Below, piece by piece: positions 52,004 to 59,785 of a stretch of 64,000 nucleotides of DNA. The stretch spans positions 62,001 to 126,000 of the forward strand of contig JBCBGF010000001.1 in the NCBI GenBank assembly GCA_038526915.1, in the 5' to 3' direction. Below the pieces are notes generated by a model that ran no database searches, was not told the origin of the DNA, and saw only the letters and a program-made list of their open reading frames with translations. Both the position numbers and the translations under genes were made by a program. The stretch comes from JBCBGF01 sp038526915 (lineage in GTDB: Bacteria > Pseudomonadota > Alphaproteobacteria > Rhodobacterales > Rhodobacteraceae). Each line of letters opens with the position of its first letter. The stretch's first letter is position 1.

Positions 52004-52933
52004 TCAGGCCTCGATCGGTTCAAGCAGCCGCTCCAACCGCTCGCGCAAGTGCGCGTGCTGCGCGGGAAGCTTCAGTGCCTCGCCCAGATGGGCTGTGTCT
52101 TCATCCCGGTCAAAGCCCGGTTCATTGGTGGCCACCTCAAACAGAACTCCACCCGGCGTGCGGAAGTAGATCGCCCAGAAGTAGTCGCGGTCGATCACCG
52201 GCGTCACCTGGTAACCAGTGTCCATCAGCGCTTCACGCACTTCCAGCTGCCGCGCCCGGTTCTCAACGGCGAAGGCAATGTGATGCACCGAGCCCGCGCC
52301 TTGCTGCGCCCAGTCTGCCGAGGGGATCGCCTCAAGATCGATCACGTCCGCCCCGTTGCCATCGGGCACGGCCAGACGGGTCACGCCATCGGCGCGGTCC
52401 ACCTCTTCATAGCCCATAAACTTCATCAGCTCTGCAGTGGCATCCGCATCCCGCAGACGCATGGCCGCCCCGTGGAACCCACGGATCGCAGTGTCGGCGC
52501 TGACGCCGTCACCCGTCCATGGCGCACGGTCATCATCAGCCTCGACCAAGGCAAAGCCATCGCCATCCGGGCCGTCAAAGAGAAGGCGATTCTCGCCAAA
52601 CCGTGTGTCAGTCTTCAGGCCGGTCACGCCCAGATTGCCAAGCCGTTCCTGCCATGCGGGCAACGTACCCGTTGGGACGGCAAATGACGTGGTCGATACT
52701 TCACCCGCACCGTGCGTGCCACGGCCCGCATTCGGGAACGGGAAATAGGTCATCACCGACCCCGGCGTGCCCATCTCATCCCCATAGTAGAGGTGATAGA
52801 CATCGGGCGCATCGAAGTTGACGGTTTTCTTCACCCGGCGCAGGCCGAGCGTTTTCGTGAAGAAGTCGTTGTTTTCACGGGCACCGCTCGCGAGCGAGGT
52901 GACGTGGTGCAGGCCTTTGATTTGGTTCAGCAT
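52004..52933 (-). CDS. Ring-cleaving dioxygenase (VOC family, MhqO-like)
   Basis: This 309-residue protein contains two vicinal-oxygen-chelate modules. N-terminal module: IKGLHHVTSLASGARENNDFFTKTLGLRRV, with a metal-binding His near residue 10; second module: VHHIAFAVENRARQ near residue 215, and FEVATNEPGF near residue 260 with a metal-binding Glu. It is the MhqO type, which opens hydroquinone or catechol rings. It stands with the MhqD-like hydrolase, as in quinone-detoxification operons of Bacillus. Confidence 0.9.
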   Translation of the reverse strand: MLNQIKGLHHVTSLASGARENNDFFTKTLGLRRVKKTVNFDAPDVYHLYYGDEMGTPGSVMTYFPFPNAGRGTHGAGEVSTTSFAVPTGTLPAWQERLGNLGVTGLKTDTRFGENRLLFDGPDGDGFALVEADDDRAPWTGDGVSADTAIRGFHGAAMRLRDADATAELMKFMGYEEVDRADGVTRLAVPDGNGADVIDLEAIPSADWAQQGAGSVHHIAFAVENRARQLEVREALMDTGYQVTPVIDRDYFWAIYFRTPGGVLFEVATNEPGFDRDEDTAHLGEALKLPAQHAHLRERLERLLEPIEA

Positions 52934-53049
52934 GAGAAAGCTCCTCTGAATGCGTTTGATCCAGAGGTATCATGTGCGATGATTTATGCTATTCCCGATC
53001 TAAGCGCCATCTTTGTGCATTTTCAAACATGAGCTAAACGCGGTATTTT

Positions 53050-54489
53050 CTACTCCGCCGCCCAATCCGATATGGATTTGACCTCAAGGTACTCCTCAAT
53101 CCCCCAAACACCGCCTTCGCGGGCCCGACCTGACGCTTTCACCCCGCCAAACGGTGCCCCGGCCCCGCGCGACTTGTAATTCATCTCAACCATCCCCGAC
53201 CGCAGCCCCCGCGCAAACCGGTTGCGCCGCGCACCATCTGCCGTCTGCACATAGTTGGTCAGGCCGTAGGGGGTGTCATTGGCGATCTCCAACGCCTCTT
53301 CCTCCGACGTGAACCGCATGATCGATAGCACAGGTCCAAAGATCTCTTCCCGCGCAATCGTCATGTCCGGCGTCACATCGGCAAACACCGTGGGACGCAC
53401 ATAGTAGCCCCGGTTGAAACCCTCAGGCCGACCAACACCACCCGCCACCAGCGTCGCACCTTCGTCGATCCCCGTCTGGATCAGCGCCTGCACCTTCTCG
53501 AACTGTATCTCCGAGACCAGCGGCCCAATGTGCCGCCCATCGTCATGCGCGCTGCCCACGGTCGTGTTCTCCGCCGCCTCCCGCGCCACCTCGATCGCGC
53601 GATCGTAAAAGCTGCCTTCCACCAGCATCCGCGTCGGCGCGTTACACGACTGACCCGTGTTGTTAAAACACCGGCGCACACCGGTCTTCACCGCGCGTTC
53701 GCCAGCATCTTCAAAGACGATATTCGCGCCCTTGCCGCCCAGTTCCAACGACACCCGCTTCAGTGTCTCCGCCGCGTTGCGCGATATCGCCTTGCCTGCG
53801 CGCGTCGACCCGGTGAAACTGATCATGTCGACATCCGGATGCGCGCTGAGCGCGCTGCCCACACCGGCGCCATCGCCGTTCACGAGGTTAAACACCCCCG
53901 GCGGCACGCCGGCCTCGTCAATCATCTCGGCAATCAAAATCGCGTCCAGCGGCGCGAACTCCGATGGTTTCAGCACCATCGTGCAGCCCGCGATCATGGC
54001 CGGGAATACCTTAAGCGTGACCTGGCTCAGCGGCCAGTTCCAGGGCGTGATCATCCCCACGACACCGATGGGCTCCATCAGCAGATGCGCCCCCGATGTA
54101 CCATCGCCCAGGGGCCGCTCCCACGCGATGTGCTTGGCGGCCTCCAGCGCGTCGGCAATGTTTTCGGTGCCCGCCGTCGCCTGCTGCGTCCGCGCCATAT
54201 GAATCGGCGCGCCCATCTCAAGACTGATCACGGACGCCATGTCATCCATCCGCCGCTCGTGGATCTCAAGCACCTTCTCGACATAGCCGATCCGCGTTTC
54301 CACAGGCGTGTTCGCCCATCCCGGAAACGCCCGCCGCGCCGCCGCAACGGCCGCATTCGTATCAGCCTCGCTTCCCAGCGAAATCACTGCGCACGCCTCT
54401 TCGGTCGAAGGATCGGTAACGATGCAATCGCGCGGCTCGGCCGGATCAACCCACTTTCCGTCGATGTAGAACTGGCGGTTTTCAATCAT
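53050..54489 (-). CDS. Aldehyde dehydrogenase family protein
   Basis: The 479-residue protein is an NAD(P)-dependent aldehyde dehydrogenase. Blocks: TPWNWPLSQVTLKVFPAM near residue 140, FTGSTRAGKAI near residue 225, the catalytic Glu in LELGGKGANIVFED near residue 250 and the catalytic Cys in NNTGQSCNAPTRM near residue 285. The C-terminal block PFGGVKASGRAREGG is typical. Substrate cannot be told. It is upstream of the dioxygenase gene on the same strand, about 115 bp away, so a link to aromatic breakdown is possible but unproven. Confidence 0.95.
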   Translation of the reverse strand: MIENRQFYIDGKWVDPAEPRDCIVTDPSTEEACAVISLGSEADTNAAVAAARRAFPGWANTPVETRIGYVEKVLEIHERRMDDMASVISLEMGAPIHMARTQQATAGTENIADALEAAKHIAWERPLGDGTSGAHLLMEPIGVVGMITPWNWPLSQVTLKVFPAMIAGCTMVLKPSEFAPLDAILIAEMIDEAGVPPGVFNLVNGDGAGVGSALSAHPDVDMISFTGSTRAGKAISRNAAETLKRVSLELGGKGANIVFEDAGERAVKTGVRRCFNNTGQSCNAPTRMLVEGSFYDRAIEVAREAAENTTVGSAHDDGRHIGPLVSEIQFEKVQALIQTGIDEGATLVAGGVGRPEGFNRGYYVRPTVFADVTPDMTIAREEIFGPVLSIMRFTSEEEALEIANDTPYGLTNYVQTADGARRNRFARGLRSGMVEMNYKSRGAGAPFGGVKASGRAREGGVWGIEEYLEVKSISDWAAE

Positions 54490-54586
54490 GAGAGATCTCC
54501 CTGAACGCAGGTCACACTGGCACCGGTTCGGGTGCTCTGCAAGACAGTGCGAACCACGTTACAAGTTGTTGAGGGCGGGTTGGGCC

Positions 54587-55207
54587 CTAGCGCCAGGCCG
54601 CCTCGCGCCCGGTGCGATTGCGTGCCGATAGTCGACCGGAAACGAACGAGACGACGGGTGATAAAAGCGCAAGTGCGAGAGACGCCCCAAGGACAACCGC
54701 GACCAGCGGGGCAAAGGTGTCGGCAAGCTCGCTATAATCCATCGTCTTCATCTGGCTGAACACCCCAAGCGCCAGTGCCGAAATCCAGCAGGTCGTCGAC
54801 AGCCCGGCAATCGCACCCAGCCGCATCCGGTCCATCAACGGAATTTCCCCGAACCGGAACCCACGATAATGCAGGATCGCGGGCAGCGCGAATTGCGCGA
54901 TGGCAAAGGCGTTGAAGGTCAGCATCGAAACCACCGCCAATTTGACCATCAGCTTTGGTGAAAACTGATCGAGTTGAAAGCCGGTGCGGTGCCACAGAAT
55001 GACCAGCCCGCTGACCCACAACAAAATGATCCCGCAGGCCACCAGGTTGTGCAGCCGGTGCAGCATTTCATGCTCGGGCTCATAAAGCGGACGGAACATC
55101 GCGCGCCATGCCGTCAGATCGGCCAAAAAGGCCAGCCCGACCCCAAGGGCCAAACCCACAAGATGCAAGGCGCGGGCCGCATCGAGTATCACGGATTGAT
55201 CGATCAT
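54587..55207 (-). CDS. Integral membrane protein of unknown function
   Basis: This 206-residue protein has about five hydrophobic segments: ALHLVGLALGVGLAFLADLTAW (near 13-34), ACGIILLWVSGLVILW, LAVVSMLTFNAFAIAQFALPA, LSTTCWISALALGVF and LVAVVLGASLALALLSPVV. Two conserved-looking histidines near the membrane edges (ALHLV, LHRLHNL) could bind haem or metal, but no known motif is complete. I do not recognise a family. It lies between the aldehyde dehydrogenase and pnp genes on the minus strand. Confidence 0.75.
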   Translation of the reverse strand: MIDQSVILDAARALHLVGLALGVGLAFLADLTAWRAMFRPLYEPEHEMLHRLHNLVACGIILLWVSGLVILWHRTGFQLDQFSPKLMVKLAVVSMLTFNAFAIAQFALPAILHYRGFRFGEIPLMDRMRLGAIAGLSTTCWISALALGVFSQMKTMDYSELADTFAPLVAVVLGASLALALLSPVVSFVSGRLSARNRTGREAAWR

Positions 55208-55324
55208 TGCGCGCCTCTTACGTCGTCACGTCAACGAAAACCGGGCACTGACTACCTGTTGGAACAGGTTCATGCTCCGCCGCGATCATGGCGCGTTTCG
55301 GTCTGAAATGTGGCGGGCGGGCGA

Positions 55325-55354
55325 CAAAAAACCCCGGCGCGGAAACGCCGGGGT
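55325..55354 (-). terminator. Rho-independent terminator of pnp
   Basis: On the minus strand ACCCCGGCG and CGCCGGGGT form a perfect 9-bp stem around six bases, followed by TTTTT. It begins 24 bases beyond the pnp stop codon. Confidence 0.93.
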
Positions 55355-55377
55355 CACGTCTTTGGAACAAAGTGGCG

Positions 55378-57510
55378 TTATTCCGCCGCTTCTTCCTTCT
55401 TGGCTTCTTCGCCGGTCTCCTGATCGACGACCTTCATCGACAGGCGCACCTTGCCGCGGTCGTCAAAGCCCAGAAGCTTAACCCAGACCTCTTGGCCCTC
55501 TTTCAGGACATCCGAGGGATGGTTTAGGCGGCGATTTTCGATCTGGCTGACATGCACCAGACCGTCACGCTTGCCGAAGAAGTTCACAAAGGCGCCGAAG
55601 TCGACGATCTTGACGACTTTGCCTTTGTACACCTTGCCCTCTTCCGGCTCGGCCACGATCGAGTGGATCATGTCATAGGCCTTCTGGATCGAGTCGGCGT
55701 TAGGCGAGGCGATCTTGACCACGCCGTCATCGTTGATGTCGACCTTGGCACCCGAGACTTCCACGATCTCGCGGATGACCTTGCCGCCCGACCCGATCAC
55801 TTCGCGGATCTTGTCGGTGGGCACGTTCATCGTCTCGATGCGCGGGGCGTGAACGCTGAAGTCAGAGGTTTCCGACAGCGCCTTGTTCATCTCGCCCAGG
55901 ATATGCATCCGGCCCTCTTTGGCTTGTGCCAGGGCCTTTTCCATGATCTCGGGCGTGATGCCTGCGACCTTGATGTCCATCTGCAAGGACGTGATGCCGT
56001 TCTCGGTGCCAGCGACCTTGAAGTCCATGTCGCCGAGGTGATCTTCATCCCCCAGAATGTCGGTCAGGATCGCGTAGGAGCCATCTTCTTCCAGCACCAG
56101 ACCCATGGCCACACCGGCCACCGCCGACTTGAGCGGAACGCCCGCATCCATCATCGACAGAGACCCGCCGCAGACCGATGCCATTGACGACGACCCGTTC
56201 GATTCGGTGATCTCTGAGACCAGCCGGATCGTGTAGGGGAAGTCCGTTGCCGCGGGCAGAACTGCCTGCAACGCGCGCCAAGCGAGCTTGCCGTGGCCGA
56301 TCTCACGACGACCCGGAGGACCAAAGCGGCCAACCTCGCCCACCGAGTAGGGCGGGAAGTTGTAGTGCAGAAGGAAGTTCGAGCGATACGTGCCCTGCAG
56401 CGCATCGATCATCTGCTCGTCATCGCCGGTGCCAAGCGTGGTCACGACCAGACCTTGAGTTTCACCGCGCGTAAACAGCGCCGACCCGTGCGTCCGGGGC
56501 AAAAGCCCCGTCTCAGCCACGATATCGCGCACTTCATCGGTGGCACGGCCATCGATCCGGCGGCCGTTCTTGACCACATCGCCGCGCAGAACCATCGACT
56601 CGAGCTTTTTCAGCGCGGAACCGAGGTTCTCATCGGCCTGTTGGTCTTCACTCAAGGCTTCAAGGATCGCCTCACGCGCCGCACCAACCGCCGACACACG
56701 CTCTTGCTTGTCGGTGATAGCATAAGCCGCCCGCATCTTCTCTTCGCCAGCTGCTTTCACGGCGTCGAACAGATCGGAGTAATCCGGCGGCGTGAACTCA
56801 AACGGCTCCTTCGCCGCTTCCTCGGCCAGCGAGATGATCAGGTCGATCACCGGCTGGATCTGCTCATGCGCAAATGTCACTGCGCCCAGCATCTCGGCCT
56901 CGGTCAGCTCATAGGCTTCCGATTCCACCATCATGACGGCATCTTTCGTACCCGCAACAACGAGGTCGAGCCGCTGCTCTGGGTTGCTGCGCAGATCGTG
57001 CATGTCGTCGATTTCGGGGTTCAGAACGTATTCGCCATCGGTATAGCCGACGCGGCAGCCTGCAATCGGGCCCATGAACGGCGCACCTGACAGGGTCAGC
57101 GCGGCAGAGGCCGCGATCATCGCCACGATATCGGGATCGTTGACCAGGTCGTGGCTCAGCACCGTGCAGATCACCAGAACTTCGTTCTTGAAGCCCGGGA
57201 CGAACAGCGGCCGGATCGGCCGGTCGATCAGGCGCGAGGTCAGCGTTTCCTTTTCGGTCGGCCGCGCTTCGCGCTTGAAGAAGCCGCCGGGGATCTTGCC
57301 CGCGGCATAGTATTTCTCGTTGTAGTGAACCGTCAGCGGGAAGAAGTCCTGCCCCGGCTTCTGCTCTTTCGCGAACGTCACGTTCGCCATGACGGAAGTC
57401 TCGCCATAGGTGGCGATGACCGAGCCGTCTGCCTGACGGGCAACCTTGCCCGTTTCCAGTGTGAGCGTTTCCTCGCCCCACTGCATAGATTTCGTCGTTG
57501 TGTTGAACAT
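55378..57510 (-). CDS. pnp: Polyribonucleotide nucleotidyltransferase
   Basis: PNPase degrades RNA processively from the 3' end and is a degradosome component. The 710-residue protein starts MFNTTTKSMQWGEETLTLET. It contains two RNase PH-like domains (about residues 10-140 and 310-530), with KREARPTEKETLTSRLIDRPIRPLF and the second-core DILGDEDHLGDMDFKVAGT, then a KH domain (KIREVIGSGGKVIREI) and an S1 domain (GKVVKIVDFGAFVNFFGKRDGLVHVSQ). The usual rpsO neighbour lies about 42 kb away. An upstream open extension is rejected. Confidence 0.98.
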   Translation of the reverse strand: MFNTTTKSMQWGEETLTLETGKVARQADGSVIATYGETSVMANVTFAKEQKPGQDFFPLTVHYNEKYYAAGKIPGGFFKREARPTEKETLTSRLIDRPIRPLFVPGFKNEVLVICTVLSHDLVNDPDIVAMIAASAALTLSGAPFMGPIAGCRVGYTDGEYVLNPEIDDMHDLRSNPEQRLDLVVAGTKDAVMMVESEAYELTEAEMLGAVTFAHEQIQPVIDLIISLAEEAAKEPFEFTPPDYSDLFDAVKAAGEEKMRAAYAITDKQERVSAVGAAREAILEALSEDQQADENLGSALKKLESMVLRGDVVKNGRRIDGRATDEVRDIVAETGLLPRTHGSALFTRGETQGLVVTTLGTGDDEQMIDALQGTYRSNFLLHYNFPPYSVGEVGRFGPPGRREIGHGKLAWRALQAVLPAATDFPYTIRLVSEITESNGSSSMASVCGGSLSMMDAGVPLKSAVAGVAMGLVLEEDGSYAILTDILGDEDHLGDMDFKVAGTENGITSLQMDIKVAGITPEIMEKALAQAKEGRMHILGEMNKALSETSDFSVHAPRIETMNVPTDKIREVIGSGGKVIREIVEVSGAKVDINDDGVVKIASPNADSIQKAYDMIHSIVAEPEEGKVYKGKVVKIVDFGAFVNFFGKRDGLVHVSQIENRRLNHPSDVLKEGQEVWVKLLGFDDRGKVRLSMKVVDQETGEEAKKEEAAE

Positions 57511-57678
57511 ATCGTATCCTGTTTGGGCCGATCTCGGCGGTCCGAGTGCCCGTTTGATTGGCGGCCCCATTGCCGCCGACCCCTGATCCACGTTCAAAAG
57601 CGCCGGGGTCCGTGCGCTGACGTCTTGGATTGGGCGGCCTTACAGCAGATTGGATCGTTTGGAAAGAACTTCCCGCGC
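57511..57678 (-). promoter_or_regulatory. pnp 5' leader with hairpin
   Basis: The 168-bp gap before pnp has no gene. GGCGGC (57560-57565) and GCCGCC (57572-57577) form a 6-bp hairpin around CCCATT about 50 bases upstream of the pnp start. In E. coli an RNase III-cut leader stem mediates PNPase autoregulation. A similar role here is only a possibility. Confidence 0.4.
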
Positions 57679-58308
57679 TCAGGGGATCGGGGCAAAAAGC
57701 GCATCCTCCATGCTGCAATCGCGCACCACATCGCGTCCGCAGGGGACAGGGTCCAAATCGCGCGACAGGCAAATGCGCGCCTCCTGGATCCGACCCGCCT
57801 TGCAGGTGATCGTGATCATGTCGGGTTCGAGCTGCGGGTTTGCCTCCAAAAACGCCTGTTCCACGACCTTGGCGGGCAGTTTCACCGGTTCGTCCAAGCG
57901 CCGGAACACATCCGGACGCGTGATCAGCCCATACGCCTCCCGCGACAGCGCGTAATAGTCATCGGACGACAGCCCGCTGCACCGCCCATGCTTATTCCAC
58001 TGATGCCAGGCCAGGCCCGACGTCCCCATGATATCCGCCATCGCCGCCGTATCCCCGCGCGACGGATTGCGCTCAGACGTCGGGCAATAGCTCGGCCACC
58101 CCTGATGGTACTGCGGCCAAAGCCCATGCAGGATCCATCCCAGATCCCGATCCGCGTCGCATTGATCCGACCCGCGCGCCTCGCCTTCCAGCTTGCACCA
58201 GGTGGGCGACCAGGACAGCGACAGGACGTAATAGTCGAACTCGCCCGCCTTCTCACCCTCGGCCCAAGCCGCCAAGGGCAGGAACACCGCAACCAGAAAC
58301 CAACGCAT
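57679..58308 (-). CDS. Secreted ribonuclease T2 family protein
   Basis: The 209-residue product starts MRWFLVAVFLPLAAWAEGEK, a signal peptide, so it acts in the periplasm or outside. Both T2 active-site blocks are intact: CAS I HGLWPQY near residue 60 and CAS II WHQWNKHGRC near residue 100, each with a catalytic His. Several cysteines (CKLEGEARGSDQC, CPTSERN, CSMED) suggest disulfides. It would hydrolyse RNA to 3'-phosphates, for phosphate or nucleoside scavenging. It lies directly upstream of pnp on the same strand and is divergent from trcR. Confidence 0.95.
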   Translation of the reverse strand: MRWFLVAVFLPLAAWAEGEKAGEFDYYVLSLSWSPTWCKLEGEARGSDQCDADRDLGWILHGLWPQYHQGWPSYCPTSERNPSRGDTAAMADIMGTSGLAWHQWNKHGRCSGLSSDDYYALSREAYGLITRPDVFRRLDEPVKLPAKVVEQAFLEANPQLEPDMITITCKAGRIQEARICLSRDLDPVPCGRDVVRDCSMEDALFAPIP

Positions 58309-58367
58309 TTTCGCTTTTCTCCAACCGAAGGGATGACTATATACCCTTCAACCCTCCCCGAAAACGA

Positions 58368-58388
58368 GGAACCGTTCCAGTCTGGAAC
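58368..58388. promoter_or_regulatory. Interlocked palindromes upstream of trcR
   Basis: Two perfect palindromes share bases. GGAAC-C-GTTCC covers 58368-58378, and GTTCCAG-T-CTGGAAC covers 58374-58388. They lie 48-68 bp before the trcR start and 60 bp before the RNase T2 start on the other side. This gives three evenly related GGAAC/GTTCC half-sites, a layout expected for a dimeric or cooperatively bound repressor. A TATATA box sits at 58338-58343. Confidence 0.6.
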
Positions 58389-58435
58389 AGCCGTTTTCCC
58401 GGCACGGGGAAGTTTTGGCCCATGGAGTGAGGCAG

Positions 58436-59185
58436 ATGAACAAACCGATCATGGCAAAAGCCACCGCCGTCTGGCTGGTCGACAACACGACGCTGACGTT
58501 CAAGCAGGTCGCCGATTTCTGTGGCCTGCACGAGTTGGAGGTGCAGGGCATCGCCGATGGTGACGTCGCGACCGGCGTGAAAGGCTTCGATCCGATCACC
58601 AACAACCAGTTGGAGCAAAGCGAGATCGACAAGGGCGAAAAGGACCCGCTCTACAAGCTCAAGCTCAAGTTCAACGCCGCCGCCGTGGGCGAGGAAAAGC
58701 GCCGCGGACCGCGGTATACGCCGCTGTCGAAGCGACAGGACCGGCCCGCCGCCATCCTCTGGCTTGTGAAATTTCACCCCGAACTCACCGATGCGCAGAT
58801 CTCGAAGCTTGTCGGCACCACCAAGCCCACGATCCAGTCGATCCGTGAGCGGACGCATTGGAACATCTCGAACATCCAGCCGGTCGATCCGGTGGCCTTG
58901 GGCCTGACCAAGCAAACCGAGCTTGACGCCGCCGTGCAAAAAGCCGCCGCGAAGAAGGCTAAAGAGGGCGCGGTGATGTCGGATGACGAGCGCCGCAAGC
59001 TGGTGTCCACCGAACAATCGCTTGGCATGCCGGAAGAGCCCAAGATTCCGACGGCCATTTCCGGGCTGGAGACCTTCAGCCTGACCGACACGGATGATGA
59101 TAAGCCAGAGGAAGAGCCCATAGACGCCGACAGCTTCTTCAACCTTCCCGAAGGCGGCGGCGACGAGGACGAAGACGACAAATAG
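58436..59185 (+). CDS. trcR: Cell cycle transcriptional regulator TrcR (DUF1013)
   Basis: The 249-residue protein is a DUF1013 member, conserved across alphaproteobacteria. It has the helix-turn-helix-like TLTFKQVADFCGLHELEVQGIADGD near residue 20, a KRRGPRYTPLSKRQDRPAAILWLVKFHPEL block near residue 90, and a helical TKPTIQSIRERTHWN region near residue 140. The C-terminal 60 residues are acidic and disordered. Work in Caulobacter and relatives connects TrcR with RNA polymerase at cell-cycle controlled genes. The ATG used has GAGGC-type Shine-Dalgarno; longer frames exist. Confidence 0.9.
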   Translation: MNKPIMAKATAVWLVDNTTLTFKQVADFCGLHELEVQGIADGDVATGVKGFDPITNNQLEQSEIDKGEKDPLYKLKLKFNAAAVGEEKRRGPRYTPLSKRQDRPAAILWLVKFHPELTDAQISKLVGTTKPTIQSIRERTHWNISNIQPVDPVALGLTKQTELDAAVQKAAAKKAKEGAVMSDDERRKLVSTEQSLGMPEEPKIPTAISGLETFSLTDTDDDKPEEEPIDADSFFNLPEGGGDEDEDDK

Positions 59186-59189
59186 GCCG

Positions 59190-59651
59190 CTACACCGGCA
59201 GCGCGGTGGTTTGCATCACCGTGCGCAAGGCAAAGCTGGAATGCATCTGCGCCACGCCCGGCAATCGGGCGAGCGAACGGCGATGGATCTGCGCGAAATC
59301 CTCGCTATCCATCGCGCTGACCTTCAACAGGTAATCCGCCGTCCCGGCCATCAGATGGCATTCCATAACGTCCGGAATCTTCGCCACTGCCTGCTCGAAC
59401 GCCTCCAGCACATCGTCCGCCTGACCTGACAAGGTGATTTCGACAAACACCGTCGTCGGCCGCCCCATCCGCCGCCGATCCAGCAACGCGACATAGCCCG
59501 CAATATAGCCCGCCTCTTCCAACCGATGAACCCGCCGGTGACAGGCCGACGGCGACAGGTTCACCTGTTCCGACAAGTCCGCGTTCGAAATGCGTCCGCG
59601 TCTTTGCAAAACCCTCAGAATGCGCCGATCTGTGTCGTCTATATCAATCAT
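59190..59651 (-). CDS. Lrp/AsnC family transcriptional regulator
   Basis: The 153-residue protein starts MIDIDDTDRRILRVLQ, with an AsnC-type helix-turn-helix at residues about 18-40 (ISNADLSEQVNLSPSACHRRV). The C-terminal RAM ligand-binding domain (about 65-150) has VMECHLMAGTADYLLKV. It is divergent from ald, so it probably activates ald in response to alanine, as in other alphaproteobacteria, and regulates itself through the palindrome at its start. Confidence 0.94.
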   Translation of the reverse strand: MIDIDDTDRRILRVLQRRGRISNADLSEQVNLSPSACHRRVHRLEEAGYIAGYVALLDRRRMGRPTTVFVEITLSGQADDVLEAFEQAVAKIPDVMECHLMAGTADYLLKVSAMDSEDFAQIHRRSLARLPGVAQMHSSFALRTVMQTTALPV

Positions 59652-59654
59652 CGT

Positions 59655-59667
59655 CGAAGATTCTTCG
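59655..59667. promoter_or_regulatory. Palindrome at the lrp translation start
   Basis: CGAAGATTCTTCG is a perfect 13-bp palindrome whose minus-strand copy ends three bases before the ATG of the Lrp/AsnC gene. It would overlap the ribosome-binding site region and includes a GANTC (GATTC) methylation site for CcrM. It could be the operator for autoregulation and part of the shared ald control region. Confidence 0.5.
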
Positions 59668-59785
59668 CTGTATACGATTAAACTCCGCAAACCCTACGAC
59701 ACTCCCGCCAAAACAACACGCATCATTTCAATGTAATTCCACTCCGCCCCCGACAGACTCCGCTCATGGAGGAGGAGGGAGTGCC

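Noticed and set aside
58368..58388. LexA box (GAAC/GTTC pairs) upstream of trcR
   Set aside because: The alphaproteobacterial LexA site needs GTTC-N7-GTTC or GAAC-N7-GAAC; the spacings here do not fit.
57151..58563. 470-codon open frame on the plus strand spanning pnp and RNase T2
   Set aside because: It crosses two real genes on the other strand and contains no protein motif.
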